Shown here piece after piece: positions 1 to 8,664 of a stretch of DNA of 64,000 nt. A program made the position numbers and the translations under genes. A model generated the notes under the pieces. The model was given only the letters and a program-made list of their open reading frames with translations, made no database searches and was not told where the DNA came from. Position 1 is the stretch's first letter, and the number at the start of each line of letters is the position of its first letter. Origin of the DNA: Falsochrobactrum tianjinense (GTDB taxonomy: Bacteria > Pseudomonadota > Alphaproteobacteria > Rhizobiales > Rhizobiaceae); contig NZ_JAHRVA010000004.1 in assembly GCF_019100495.1 (NCBI RefSeq), forward strand, positions 336,873 to 400,872. The letters are read 5' to 3'.

Positions 1-711
1 GTCCCGCCTGAAATCGGCATAATTCTGGGCGTGCTGGCCGCGGGAGTTCTCGGCCTCGTCATTGGCTATCTCGCCATTCGCCGCCAGGGCATCTATTCGA
101 CCATGATTACGCTGGCGCTGGCACAGATGTTCTTTTTCTTCTGCCTGCAAGCACCTTTCACCCACGGCGAAGACGGCTTGCAGGGCGTGCCGCGAGGTTA
201 TCTCTTCGGCTTCATCGATCTCAACCAGCCGATGAATATGTATTATCTGATCCTCGCCCTGTTCGTTCTAGGCATTTTCGCCATCTGGCGGATTATCAAT
301 TCGCCCTTCGGCATGATTATGAAATCGGTACGCGAAAACGAGAACCGCGCCATTTCTCTCGGCTATTCGGTCAACCATTACAAGCTGGCGGCCTTCGTCA
401 TGTCGGCGGCGCTTTCCGGTCTGGCGGGTGGCATGAAAGCGCTCGTCTTCCAGTTTGCAACCCTCACCGATGTCGGCTGGCAGATGTCGGGCGAAGTGAT
501 CCTTATGACCCTTCTGGGCGGCATCAGCACGCTGATCGGACCAATTATCGGCGCAGCTTTCGTTGTTGCATTGCAAAACTACCTCGCAACCTCCGATTTC
601 CCGGTCACGATCGTTACTGGCCTGATCTTCATGGCATGCGTTCTCCTCTTCCGAAGAGGAATCATAGGGGAGATTTACGCATCGCGGCTTGGAAGGAAAC
701 TGTTCGGCTAA
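1..711 (+). CDS. livM: Branched-chain amino acid ABC transporter permease LivM (5' end outside window)
   Basis: This is the C-terminal part of an inner-membrane permease of a branched-chain amino acid (HAAT) ABC transporter. The frame is open from the first base, so the start lies upstream; 236 residues are visible. Several hydrophobic membrane spans are evident. The segment from GYLAIRRQGIYSTMITLALA through the motif around GLAGGMKALVF (roughly residues 145-155 of the visible part) and the Gly-rich stretch LLGGISTLIGPIIGA are typical of LivM. It probably forms an operon with LivH, LivG, LivF and a binding protein upstream. The substrate cannot be told from this fragment; urea and amide transporters of the same family are possible. 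Confidence 0.85.
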   Translation, partial: VPPEIGIILGVLAAGVLGLVIGYLAIRRQGIYSTMITLALAQMFFFFCLQAPFTHGEDGLQGVPRGYLFGFIDLNQPMNMYYLILALFVLGIFAIWRIINSPFGMIMKSVRENENRAISLGYSVNHYKLAAFVMSAALSGLAGGMKALVFQFATLTDVGWQMSGEVILMTLLGGISTLIGPIIGAAFVVALQNYLATSDFPVTIVTGLIFMACVLLFRRGIIGEIYASRLGRKLFG

Positions 712-772
712 CCCATATTCCGGGAGCCGCTCGCACGCTCGATACGGTCCCGCTTTTACTGGATATAGACTT

Positions 773-2371
773 ATGACCGACACCTACGATTACATCATCG
801 TTGGCGCGGGTACGGCGGGCTGCGCCCTTGCAAACCGCCTTTCCGCCGACCCCAACCACTCCGTATTGCTGCTGGAAGCGGGAGGAAAAGACAATTACGC
901 CTGGATTCATATTCCCGTCGGCTATCTTTACTGCATCGGCAATCCACGCACCGACTGGTGCTTCACGACAGAGGCCGAACCCGGTCTCAATGGCCGGGCG
1001 CTCGGCTATCCGCGCGGCAAGGTTCTGGGCGGCTGTTCCTCAATCAATGGCATGATCTATATGCGTGGGCAGGCCCGCGACTATGATCTTTGGCGGCAAG
1101 CAGGCTGCGAAGGCTGGGGCTGGGGCGATGTGCTGCCTTACTTCAAGAAATCGGAGGATTATTACGCCGGAGCCGATGAATTACATGGCACGGGCGGCGA
1201 ATGGCGCGTGGAAACGGCACGACTGCATTGGGATATTCTCGATGCTTTCCGCGATGCAGCAGTCTCGGCCGGCATTCCAGCCATTGATGATTTCAATCGC
1301 GGCGACAATGAAGGTGTGTCCTATTTCAAGGTCAACCAGAAGCGCGGCATTCGCTGGAACAGCGCCAAAGCTTTTCTTCGCCCGGCGATTGCACGCAAAA
1401 ACCTGCGCGTGGAAACGGGCGCGCATGTGCGCCGTATAGAGATTGAGGACCTGCGCGCAACCGGCGTCACTTTCGACCAGAACGGAACGACGCATACGCT
1501 AAAGGCCCGTCGCGAAGTCATCCTTGCCGCAGGCAGTGTCGGCTCCCCCCATATTCTCGAACTTTCGGGAATTGGCCGTGGCGACATATTGCAACAGGCC
1601 GGAATCGCGGTCATCCTGGAGCGCAATCAGATCGGCGAGAACCTGCAAGATCATCTGCAATTACGCTGCGCCTATAAAGTCACAGGCATCCCCACGCTCA
1701 ACGAGAAAGCGAGCAAGCTTGTCGGCAAAGCGATGATCGGGCTTGAATATTTTCTGCGCCGTTCCGGTCCCATGTCGATGGCTCCCAGCCAGCTGGGCGT
1801 TTTCACCCGCTCCGATCCGGCCTACGAAACCGCCAATCTGCAATATCACGTACAGCCCCTCAGCCTCGAAAAATTCGGCGATGCGGTTCACCCCTTCCCG
1901 GCCTTCACCGCCAGCGTCTGCAACCTGCGGCCCGACAGTCGCGGCTCCATCCATGCCGCATCGCCGGATCATCGCACCCAACCGGCAATCAGGCCGAACT
2001 ACCTTGCCACGACAAGTGACCGCCGCGTTGCTGCCGATGCTATTCGCCTCACCCGCCATATTGTGGCGCAGGCGCCCTTGCAGAAATATCGACCCGAGGA
2101 ATTCAAACCCGGCCCGGATTACGAGACTCAGGAGCAACTGGAAAAAGCGGCGGGCGATATCGGCACCACAATTTTCCATCCTGTCGGCACCTGCCGGATG
2201 GGCAGCGATCCGGACGCCGTGGTCGATCCTCGCCTGCGCGTGAACGGCATTCGGGGGCTGCGTGTGGCCGATGCTTCCATTATGCCGTCAATCACTTCCG
2301 GCAACACCAATTCGCCCACACTGATGATCGCCGAAAAAGCGGCAGTGATGATTTTGGCAGACAATTATTGA
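773..2371 (+). CDS. GMC-family FAD oxidoreductase (choline/alcohol dehydrogenase-like)
   Basis: This is a 532-residue flavoprotein of the glucose-methanol-choline family, which oxidises alcohol groups with FAD. The ADP-binding motif GAGTAGCALANRLS lies at residues 11-24. GMC signature 1 is around residues 80-100 (PRGKVLGGCSSINGMIYMRG) and signature 2 is GSVGSPHILELSGIG. The C-terminal HPVGTCRMG and the Asn of SGNTNSPTLMIAEKAA supply the catalytic His/Asn pair. I chose the ATG at 773 because the FAD motif follows directly; an in-frame start at 689 would overlap livM and add a non-conserved tail. It follows livM by 61 bases and may be co-transcribed with it. BetA itself is possible, but the substrate is undetermined. 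Confidence 0.85.
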   Translation: MTDTYDYIIVGAGTAGCALANRLSADPNHSVLLLEAGGKDNYAWIHIPVGYLYCIGNPRTDWCFTTEAEPGLNGRALGYPRGKVLGGCSSINGMIYMRGQARDYDLWRQAGCEGWGWGDVLPYFKKSEDYYAGADELHGTGGEWRVETARLHWDILDAFRDAAVSAGIPAIDDFNRGDNEGVSYFKVNQKRGIRWNSAKAFLRPAIARKNLRVETGAHVRRIEIEDLRATGVTFDQNGTTHTLKARREVILAAGSVGSPHILELSGIGRGDILQQAGIAVILERNQIGENLQDHLQLRCAYKVTGIPTLNEKASKLVGKAMIGLEYFLRRSGPMSMAPSQLGVFTRSDPAYETANLQYHVQPLSLEKFGDAVHPFPAFTASVCNLRPDSRGSIHAASPDHRTQPAIRPNYLATTSDRRVAADAIRLTRHIVAQAPLQKYRPEEFKPGPDYETQEQLEKAAGDIGTTIFHPVGTCRMGSDPDAVVDPRLRVNGIRGLRVADASIMPSITSGNTNSPTLMIAEKAAVMILADNY

Positions 2372-2610
2372 GACCGGCTATCCTGGGAGGAACAGGATTT
2401 TCATCAAGCCGGACCCGTGAAATTTCCATCCCTTCTGGCGATAGCTGGCGCAATTTGACATTCAATACTTTCCGGTTTGCGAAATAATTTTCCTTGTTTC
2501 TTGGTTTATAAACGGGAATTATCGGCAACAGGGTGGGAACCGGGGCAAGATCATTTCATCGATCCGTTTTCAGGGCCTGCCAGCAGCTCTCTATATGCAA
2601 GGAAAAAGAA

Positions 2611-3447
2611 ATGTCGTCAGTCCTTTCCCGTTACTCACTGACCCGCCGCGCTGGCCTGAAGGCCGCTCTGTTCACGGCGGCTGCACTGACTGTCGGCTTT
2701 GCCGCTGTGCCGGGCCATGCGGAAGACAAGACCATCAAGGTCGGCATCATGGGCGGCGAAGACGAAGAAGTCTGGAAAGTCGTTGCCGAAGAAGGCAAGA
2801 AGCATGGCCTCAACATTGAGCGCGTGATCTTTAATGACTATAATCAGCCGAATGAAGCATTGGAACGCAAGGAGATCGATGCCAACGCGTTCCAGCACAA
2901 ACCCTATCTGGACGAGCAGATCAAGCAGCATGGCTATAAGATCAGCGTCGCCGGCTACACTGCCGTTTGGCCGATCGGAATCTATTCACGCAAGGTAAAA
3001 AGCCTTGATGAACTCCCGGAAGGCGCGGTCGTGGGCATACCGAATGATCCATCCAACGAAGGGCGTGCGCTACGCGTTCTCGAAGAGAAGGGCCTCATCA
3101 AGCTCAGCCCCGATGCAGGCATTCTCGCAACGCCGATCCATATTGTCGAAAATCCCAAGAAACTTGAGGTGAAGGAACTCGACGCCGGCGTGGTTGGCCG
3201 TTCCGTCGACGATCTGGACGCCGCCATCGTCAACAATGACTGGGCTGCCAAAGCCGGCCTTGAAAAGGCGGATGCCATTGGCTGGGAATCCAACGAAAAC
3301 AATCCCTATAACAACTTCATCGCCGTGCGCACTGAAGACGCCGATAAAGAATGGGTGAAAAACCTCGTCGCCTCATTCCAGAACGATGCCGTCAAGGCAG
3401 AACTCGAGCGCGCCTACAAGGGCACCGGCATTCCAGCCTGGAACTAA
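2611..3447 (+). CDS. metQ: Methionine ABC transporter substrate-binding protein MetQ (NLPA family)
   Basis: This 278-residue periplasmic binding protein of the NlpA/MetQ family captures methionine for the MetNI transporter encoded just downstream. A signal peptide covers about residues 1-31, with a twin-arginine-like TRRAGLK start, a hydrophobic core and a GHA-ED cleavage site. There is no lipobox cysteine, so unlike E. coli MetQ it should be soluble rather than a lipoprotein. Family hallmarks include IKVGIMGGEDEEVWKVV, NAFQHKPYLDEQI and the C-terminal GTGIPAW. The ATG at 2611 is preceded by a purine-rich site (aaggaaaaagaa). A strong terminator separates it from metN, so binding-protein expression may be set apart from that of metNI. 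Confidence 0.88.
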   Translation: MSSVLSRYSLTRRAGLKAALFTAAALTVGFAAVPGHAEDKTIKVGIMGGEDEEVWKVVAEEGKKHGLNIERVIFNDYNQPNEALERKEIDANAFQHKPYLDEQIKQHGYKISVAGYTAVWPIGIYSRKVKSLDELPEGAVVGIPNDPSNEGRALRVLEEKGLIKLSPDAGILATPIHIVENPKKLEVKELDAGVVGRSVDDLDAAIVNNDWAAKAGLEKADAIGWESNENNPYNNFIAVRTEDADKEWVKNLVASFQNDAVKAELERAYKGTGIPAWN

Positions 3448-3467
3448 GCATCCTTAATGCTTGCGAG

Positions 3468-3501
3468 GCCGCGCCGGAAAGTATTTCCGGCGCGGCTTTT
3501 G
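3468..3501 (+). terminator. Rho-independent terminator after metQ
   Basis: A perfect 13-bp inverted repeat (3468-3480 with 3484-3496, loop GTA) is followed by TTTT. It begins 20 bases after the metQ stop codon. Confidence 0.85.
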
Positions 3502-3614
3502 TTGACGGATGTATAAAAATTGCCCAAAAGCATCCCCCATGGCTTTCGAATAATCTGGCAACAGCTTTGAGGAGCCATAAAGGCATTGTCGTTCATTAAA
3601 GCAGAAGAAAAACC

Positions 3615-4676
3615 GTGACCAGTCAACCGCCCACCATAGCCTCCGGCCCCATAGTCGAAATGAAAGACGTGTGCCGAATGTTCGGGCAGACAGCGGCGGT
3701 CGACGGCATTTCGCTCTCAGTGGCACGGGGTGAAATTTTAGGCATCATAGGCCGCAGCGGCGCGGGTAAATCCACGCTGATCCGCTGCATCAACGGTCTG
3801 GAAAAACCGGACGCGGGGTCCATCCGCATTGAGGGCCAGGAAATCACCGGCCTTACGGAAAATAGCCTGCAACCAGTGCGCCGCCGCATCGGCATGGTGT
3901 TTCAGCACTTCAACCTGCTATCCGCAAAAACCGTGGCACAGAACATTGCCCTGCCGCTGAAAATCGCAGGGCTGCCGAGGACAGAACGCAAAAAACGCGT
4001 AGCAGAACTGCTCGAACTGGTCGGGCTTTCCGACAAGACTGACCATTATCCGGCGCAGCTTTCAGGCGGACAGAAACAGCGCGTCGGCATTGCACGCGCC
4101 TTGGCAGCCGAACCTGCAGTCCTGCTTTCCGACGAAGCAACGTCGGCGCTCGACCCCGAAACCACGCAATCTATTCTGGCGCTGCTCAAGGACATCAACA
4201 CCAAGCTTGACCTCACTATTCTGCTGATCACCCACGAAATGGACGTGATCCGCCGCATTGCGGATCGTGTAATCGTGCTTGACCATGGCGGCATCGCCGA
4301 AGAAGGCCCGGTGTGGAAAGTTTTCGCCAACCCGCAAGCGCCGGTGACGCAAAGCCTGCTGCATGTTCTGACGCCGGGATTGCCTGCCTCATGGCGCGAA
4401 CGGCTCATGAGTGAAAGAAGCGATCGGGCCATCCTCAGAATCAAGCTTTCGGGCCAATCCGCCAAAAACGCTTTCTTCAACGGCATAACGGCTGCGACCG
4501 GCCTTGACGTGCAACTGATCCACGGCGGCATGGACACAATCCAAGGCGAGCCGGTTGGCACCTTGTTCGTGGCATTGCCCGCGCGCGATGCCGCAAAACT
4601 CGATGCCGCAATCGGCTATATCAATACCCATGCAGACGCCACGGAGGTACTCGGCTATGTCTCAGGCAATGCTTGA
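3615..4676 (+). CDS. metN: Methionine ABC transporter ATP-binding protein MetN
   Basis: This 353-residue ATPase powers D/L-methionine import with MetI and MetQ. Walker A is GRSGAGKS (residues 46-53), the Q-loop glutamine is near 97, the ABC signature LSGGQ is at 149-153 and Walker B/D-loop [11 protein letters not shown] is at 170-180. Residues from about 265 onward form the NIL regulatory domain, which in E. coli MetN binds methionine and mediates trans-inhibition. The start is a GTG with an AGAAGAAA upstream; an ATG at 3660 is the alternative but would clip the conserved first strand. It overlaps metI by 20 bases, implying coupled translation. Confidence 0.92.
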   Translation: MTSQPPTIASGPIVEMKDVCRMFGQTAAVDGISLSVARGEILGIIGRSGAGKSTLIRCINGLEKPDAGSIRIEGQEITGLTENSLQPVRRRIGMVFQHFNLLSAKTVAQNIALPLKIAGLPRTERKKRVAELLELVGLSDKTDHYPAQLSGGQKQRVGIARALAAEPAVLLSDEATSALDPETTQSILALLKDINTKLDLTILLITHEMDVIRRIADRVIVLDHGGIAEEGPVWKVFANPQAPVTQSLLHVLTPGLPASWRERLMSERSDRAILRIKLSGQSAKNAFFNGITAATGLDVQLIHGGMDTIQGEPVGTLFVALPARDAAKLDAAIGYINTHADATEVLGYVSGNA

Positions 4677-5322
4677 TCTTCTCTGGCGCTCCTTCTGGGA
4701 GACTATCATCATGACAGGCTTCTCAAGCCTGATCTCGCTTGTGGTCGGCCTGCCGCTGGCGCTCATCATGATCCTGACGGAACGGGGCGGCCTTGCGCAA
4801 AATCTCGCAGTCAATAATATTCTCGGCGCGCTCATCAACGGTTTCCGTTCCGTGCCGTTCATCATCCTGCTCGTGGCGCTTATTCCGGTCACGCGCTTCA
4901 TCGTCGGCACGTCAATCGGCACATGGGCTTCGATTGTGCCGCTTTCCATCGCCGCAATTCCCTATTATGCCCGTATAGCAGAAGTCTCGTTGCGCGAAGT
5001 GGATAATGGCCTCGTTGAGGCTGCCCGCTCAATGGGCGCAAACCGCTGGACGATCATCCGTGAAGTCCTGGTCCCCGAAGCGCTGCCCGGCCTCGTCGCA
5101 GGCTTTACCGTCACTGTCATCACGCTGGTCGGCGCATCAGCCATGGCAGGCGCTATTGGCGCGGGCGGTCTTGGCGATCTTGCAATACGCTATGGCTATC
5201 AACGCTTTGAAACGAATGTGATGATCGCCGTGGTCATCATTCTTATCATCATGGTGTGCGGCATACAGTGGGCGGGAGACCGCCTTGTGAGCCGCCTCGA
5301 CAAACGTAACCTACGCGCGTAA
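4657..5322 (+). CDS. metI: Methionine ABC transporter permease MetI
   Basis: This 221-residue inner-membrane permease of the MetNIQ importer has about five membrane helices. The EAA loop that docks to MetN is visible as EAARSMGANRWTIIREVLVPEALPGL (about residues 125-150). The conserved GAGGLGDLAIRYGYQRF segment near the C-terminus is typical of MetI. The ATG at 4657 has a strong GGAGG eight bases upstream, inside the end of metN; longer in-frame starts lack support. The gene converges on the VOC gene with only five bases between stops and no visible terminator. Confidence 0.92.
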   Translation: MSQAMLDLLWRSFWETIIMTGFSSLISLVVGLPLALIMILTERGGLAQNLAVNNILGALINGFRSVPFIILLVALIPVTRFIVGTSIGTWASIVPLSIAAIPYYARIAEVSLREVDNGLVEAARSMGANRWTIIREVLVPEALPGLVAGFTVTVITLVGASAMAGAIGAGGLGDLAIRYGYQRFETNVMIAVVIILIIMVCGIQWAGDRLVSRLDKRNLRA

Positions 5323-5327
5323 AAGCC

Positions 5328-5738
5328 TCAGCGCTGCCTTTGGCGAAAACCAGCCTCCAACGTGTTGCCGTCCGGGTCGAATACGAGAGCGGCAAAATAC
5401 CCCATTTCCGGGGGGCCCTGATAGGAGGGCGCATCGCTTTCCCTGCCGCCGCTATCAAGGGCGGCATGGTGGAACGCTTCCACAGCCTCACGGCTTCCAG
5501 CGGTGAACATCAGATGCAGGCGATTTCCCGGCTTTGCATCACTCGCGTTGTCACCAGCTTTCGATTTCCCATGAACCCATAGAAAAGGCACCGGAGCCCT
5601 TTCGCCGCCGCTGACAAAGAACCCCTTGTCAGAATGGGCAATGACCGCCAGTCCAAGCTTGGGCATGCAGGTTTCATAGAATGAAAGGCTGCGGCGCAAA
5701 TCTCTGCTTTGAAAGCCGATATGATCGAAGAGCGACAT
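5328..5738 (-). CDS. VOC family (glyoxalase/dioxygenase-fold) protein
   Basis: This 136-residue single-module vicinal-oxygen-chelate protein starts with FDHIGFQSRDLRRSLSFYE, the typical first beta strand and helix carrying the first metal-binding His. It ends with YFAALVFDPDGNTLEAGF, the strand carrying the last Glu ligand. An internal HLMFTAGSREAVEAFHHAAL is the helix of the second half. Start chosen at ATG 5738, directly before the fold; the frame is open further upstream with no conserved residues. The substrate is unknown; family members include glyoxalases, fosfomycin-resistance proteins and lyases. Confidence 0.78.
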   Translation of the reverse strand: MSLFDHIGFQSRDLRRSLSFYETCMPKLGLAVIAHSDKGFFVSGGERAPVPFLWVHGKSKAGDNASDAKPGNRLHLMFTAGSREAVEAFHHAALDSGGRESDAPSYQGPPEMGYFAALVFDPDGNTLEAGFRQRQR

Positions 5739-5800
5739 AAGATATATTATATGTCGGGCCGCAATAAAGGAAAGTCGCGTCCCTGTATTTGTAGGGATGC

Positions 5801-6631
5801 TCAACCTCGCGTACGCGCCAGGCCATCCTTTGCCGGCTGATATTTCGGATCGAGTTGTACTGCGCGTGAATAGGATTTGGCCGCCTTGGCCTTGTCGCCG
5901 CGCTGCTCATAGACAAGCGCCTGATTAGCCCAGCTTTCCGCGAGGTTCTTGTCAAGATTGATGGCCGTGTTGAAATCGTCAAAGGCATTATCATAATCAC
6001 CCAGAGCGACATAGGAAATGCCGCGGCCATTATAGGGTTCGGGGGCATTTGAGTTGAGAGAAGCTGCCTTGGAGAAATCCTCTATGGCCCGCCGATGGTC
6101 CCCCTTGGCCTGATAAATCAGGCCGCGATTGTGATAAGCACGCCCATCGGTGGTTTGCAACGCAATCGCTTGATTGAAGTCGCTGAGCGCCTGATCCAGA
6201 CGCCCTGCCAACCGATAGACATTCCCGCGCCCGATATAGGCGGCGTCATATTGCGGATTGATCTGGATCGCGCGGCTATAATCCTGCACCGCCTTGCCGC
6301 TGTCGCCCATATAGCGATCAACCAGCGCGCGATTTGCATAAGCCTGATAGAAATTCGGATTAAGCGCGATGGCCTGATCGAAATCCTTGAGTGCGTCACG
6401 ATAACGCCCTGCCCTGCCATAGGCCGAGCCACGCACATTATAGGCTTCCGGGTCGCGCGGATTGCTCTGGATCACGCTTGTAAGTGATCTGATATTTTCA
6501 GTAGAGCCCTGCGCACGATCGATGGAACTCAATGCCGTATGCATGGAAGAACTCTGACAGCCCGCGATTGCGAGCACCAGAACCCCCGATATGGCCAGCA
6601 GGCTGTTACGGGCCGTTCTGGACATCGCCAT
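5801..6631 (-). CDS. TPR-repeat lipoprotein (NlpI-like)
   Basis: The product is a lipid-anchored protein of about 276 residues made almost entirely of tetratricopeptide repeats. The N-terminus is a lipoprotein signal (MAMSRTAR, hydrophobic core, lipobox LAIAGC), so it should be acylated on that Cys. At least six TPRs follow, each about 34 residues with the pattern A-Y-x-x-R-G-x-x-Y…A-L-x-D-F-x-x-A-I-x-L-x-P. TPR lipoproteins usually act as scaffolds in the outer membrane or periplasm, for example for peptidoglycan hydrolases. The start is uncertain: an in-frame TTG at 6691 has a good AGAGGAA site and would add 20 residues, but the ATG at 6631 gives a normal-length signal peptide. Transcribed toward the VOC gene. 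Confidence 0.8.
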   Translation of the reverse strand: MAMSRTARNSLLAISGVLVLAIAGCQSSSMHTALSSIDRAQGSTENIRSLTSVIQSNPRDPEAYNVRGSAYGRAGRYRDALKDFDQAIALNPNFYQAYANRALVDRYMGDSGKAVQDYSRAIQINPQYDAAYIGRGNVYRLAGRLDQALSDFNQAIALQTTDGRAYHNRGLIYQAKGDHRRAIEDFSKAASLNSNAPEPYNGRGISYVALGDYDNAFDDFNTAINLDKNLAESWANQALVYEQRGDKAKAAKSYSRAVQLDPKYQPAKDGLARTRG

Positions 6632-6807
6632 GGCGGAATGTCCAACATCGGTCTTCCGAGGCGAATACGTCATCTTGAAGCACGTTGGCAATTACTGCGT
6701 TCCTCTCTTTGACCGAAACCCCGATAAATCTACATGATTTTTCGCATCCGGCGCTAAAACTTTAATGAAAATCTGAAATCAAGGAAAGCGGCAAAATCCG
6801 GACATGC

Positions 6808-6839
6808 AAAAACCGGCGCAGGCCATAAGCCGCACCGGT
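6808..6839 (-). terminator. Terminator downstream of rpsU (distal hairpin)
   Basis: On the minus strand an accggtgc…gcgccggt stem of about 10 bp with two G-U pairs is followed by a T-run (the A-run at 6808-6812 on the plus strand). It is the second of two tandem hairpins after rpsU. Confidence 0.65.
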
Positions 6840-6842
6840 AAG

Positions 6843-6868
6843 CAAAAGGGCGCTGTTTGTGCAGCGCC
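6843..6868 (-). terminator. Terminator immediately after rpsU (proximal hairpin)
   Basis: On the minus strand GGCGCTG pairs with CAGCGCC (6862-6868 with 6849-6855) and is followed by CTTTTGC. It lies 14 bases beyond the rpsU stop. Confidence 0.6.
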
Positions 6869-6881
6869 GATCTCTCGTCAA

Positions 6882-7112
6882 TCAACGAGCTGCGGTACGA
6901 CCGCCGCCGATCAAACCTTCACGCTGCGCGCGCTTGCGAGCGAGCTTGCGGGCGCGACGCACCGCTTCAGCCTTTTCACGGGCGCGTTTTTCGGATGGCT
7001 TCTCATAATGACCACGCATCTTCATTTCGCGGAAGATACCTTCGCGCTGCATCTTTTTCTTGAGAGCGCGGAGAGCCTGATCAACATTATTATCGCGGAC
7101 GAGTACCTGCAC
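6882..7112 (-). CDS. rpsU: 30S ribosomal protein S21
   Basis: This 76-residue basic protein is S21 of the small ribosomal subunit. The start [31 protein letters not shown] is the conserved S21 core, and the C-terminus carries the Arg/Lys/Ala-rich extension common in alphaproteobacteria, ending in GGGRTAAR. It is monocistronic, with two hairpin terminators behind it and a long leader in front. Brucellaceae often have two S21 paralogues; only one is in this window. Confidence 0.93.
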   Translation of the reverse strand: MQVLVRDNNVDQALRALKKKMQREGIFREMKMRGHYEKPSEKRAREKAEAVRRARKLARKRAQREGLIGGGRTAAR

Positions 7113-7165
7113 GTGTAATTCCGTTATCGGTTAGAATTTCGGTTAAGCCTGAGGCGGTCGGGGGT

Positions 7166-7194
7166 CTTTAACGGTTTCCAGTTAATCGAGTCAA
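7166..7194 (-). promoter_or_regulatory. Candidate sigma-70 promoter of rpsU
   Basis: On the minus strand TTGACT (7194-7189) is followed by a 17-base spacer and TTAAAG (7171-7166). It lies about 55 bases upstream of the rpsU ATG. The -10 element is weak. Confidence 0.4.
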
Positions 7195-7471
7195 CTGGCC
7201 AACCCCCAAGGGCTCCCAAGCTTCGCAACGAAAACGCTGCAAATTGGTGGTGGCTATTATCAGATCGCCCCTTCCCTGTCCACCTCCAGATGTAATTTTG
7301 CCCGCCCTTGCAGGCAAAAAATCATCTCATATCGATTTATGATGGCTGGCAAGCGTTGAATGGGTTATGCAGCATCCACTTTTCGCACAATTTGGCCTCA
7401 TTGCTTCCCCATGGGAAACAATCAGCTATTTCGCAATAATCCACAGTTCCCTCGATTCTTTTTGTTAAAAT
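7195..7471. other. Intergenic leader region without a recognisable gene
   Basis: The whole gap between rpsU and the next gene is 359 bases (7113-7471). Apart from the candidate rpsU promoter I see no gene, repeat or terminator in it. It must hold the divergent promoter of the plus-strand hydrolase-like gene, which I could not pinpoint. Confidence 0.5.
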
Positions 7472-8644
7472 ATGCATCTTCGCAAGCGACTCGTCATACA
7501 ATTCACAGGCTATGAGGGCCTGCATCCCAAGGCAGTGCGCATACGCCATGCGCAGGCATTGCGGGATTTCGACCGGCTATGGAACGCGAAAACAAAGCTC
7601 CCCCCCATGACCGACGAGCCAGATGATTGCGGCAGCCTGCAAGTGACAACGCGAGGCAATGGTTGGCAGACCGAAACGGAATTCTGCCAGTTCGGCACAG
7701 CGGATATTTTCGATGATTATGCGGCGCGCTCGACGCCAGCACGCATGTTCACGGGCCTGCGCGCTTTCATGAACATTCTTTTCACCGGCACGCTCTGGCG
7801 CTACCTGATAACGAGTTGGCGCTTCGTGCTGTTCTTTCTATGGCCGTTTCTGCTTTCGCTCGCCCTGCTTGCCATAGCCGCTCTGATAGCTGCGGCCCCC
7901 ATGCTTGCAGGGTTTTCGTCCTGGCACCTTTTATGGTCCTGCCCGCTGGCCCTTTTGGCGGCTATGCAGCTTGTCCGCAAGCCCGGCGATAAAATGTTCA
8001 TGTCCTATCTTCTTGATGACTGGTCCGCCGCTTTCGACCGCATCTATCATCGCAATGAACAACTGAAGCGACGGCGCAAGGCTTTCGCGGAAGCACTCAA
8101 ACGCAAGCTCGCCGATAGCGACGCCGATGAGGTCGTCATCGTCGGCCATAGTCTCGGTACTGTCCCGGCGATTGAAGCGTTGGCTGATGTCCAGCGCGAG
8201 CGCCCCGATCTTCTGCAAAAAAAGCCTGTCTCGCTGCTCGCCATCGGCTCCTGCCTCTTGATGATCGCCTTGCATCCCAAGGCAAAATCCCTGCGTGAGG
8301 ATGTGCGCGTCGTTCTTAACGAAAGCCCTGTCTTCTGGTCCGAATTTCAGACCCTGACGGACATCATCCATTTTTATGGTTCCGATCCGGCGAAAGCGCT
8401 CAATATTACGACCGCCAATCCGCCGCTCATCAACCGTATCCGCTTCAAGAAGGTGCATAGCGAGAATCGCTACAAACGATCCAAAGGAAACTTTTTCCTG
8501 ATGCATCTGCTCTTTCTACGCGGCGCAGAGAAGAAGAATTTTTACGATTTATGCATGTTCCTGCACGGGCCGTTCTTTTTTCGCGATCTGATGACCGCTC
8601 ATAAAGATAAAGCCGCCCCTCTCGACGAAGAAGGGCGGCTGTAA
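7472..8644 (+). CDS. Membrane-anchored alpha/beta-hydrolase-like protein, unknown function
   Basis: This is a 390-residue protein I do not recognise as a named family. Residues 1-90 are soluble. Two or three strongly hydrophobic segments follow at about residues 105-165 (a long LL/AA-rich stretch and a second one around WHLLWSCPLALLAAM). A cytoplasmic domain then contains VVIVGHSLGTVPAIEAL near residue 225, the G-x-S-x-G nucleophile elbow of lipases and esterases. A later conserved-looking segment is FYGSDPAKALNITTANPP, where an acidic catalytic residue could sit, and a HGPFFF motif lies near the C-terminus. It starts at ATG 7472 without a clear Shine-Dalgarno. Its 3' end contains a hairpin that probably terminates the convergent MaoC gene. 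Confidence 0.7.
   Translation: MHLRKRLVIQFTGYEGLHPKAVRIRHAQALRDFDRLWNAKTKLPPMTDEPDDCGSLQVTTRGNGWQTETEFCQFGTADIFDDYAARSTPARMFTGLRAFMNILFTGTLWRYLITSWRFVLFFLWPFLLSLALLAIAALIAAAPMLAGFSSWHLLWSCPLALLAAMQLVRKPGDKMFMSYLLDDWSAAFDRIYHRNEQLKRRRKAFAEALKRKLADSDADEVVIVGHSLGTVPAIEALADVQRERPDLLQKKPVSLLAIGSCLLMIALHPKAKSLREDVRVVLNESPVFWSEFQTLTDIIHFYGSDPAKALNITTANPPLINRIRFKKVHSENRYKRSKGNFFLMHLLFLRGAEKKNFYDLCMFLHGPFFFRDLMTAHKDKAAPLDEEGRL
8611..8640 (-). terminator. Possible terminator of the MaoC gene inside the 3' end of the convergent gene
   Basis: On the minus strand AGCCGCCC and GGGCGGCT form an 8-bp stem followed by TTTATCTTT. The hairpin is coding sequence for the convergent gene, so its role is inferred. 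Confidence 0.45.
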
Positions 8645-8664
8645 GATCCGTAGGGTTGAAAAAT

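Noticed and set aside
2372..2610. Possible SAM riboswitch before metQ
   Set aside because: I looked for a SAM-II-type pseudoknot pattern but could not assemble a convincing set of paired stems. A -35-like TTGACA at 2455 has no matching -10.
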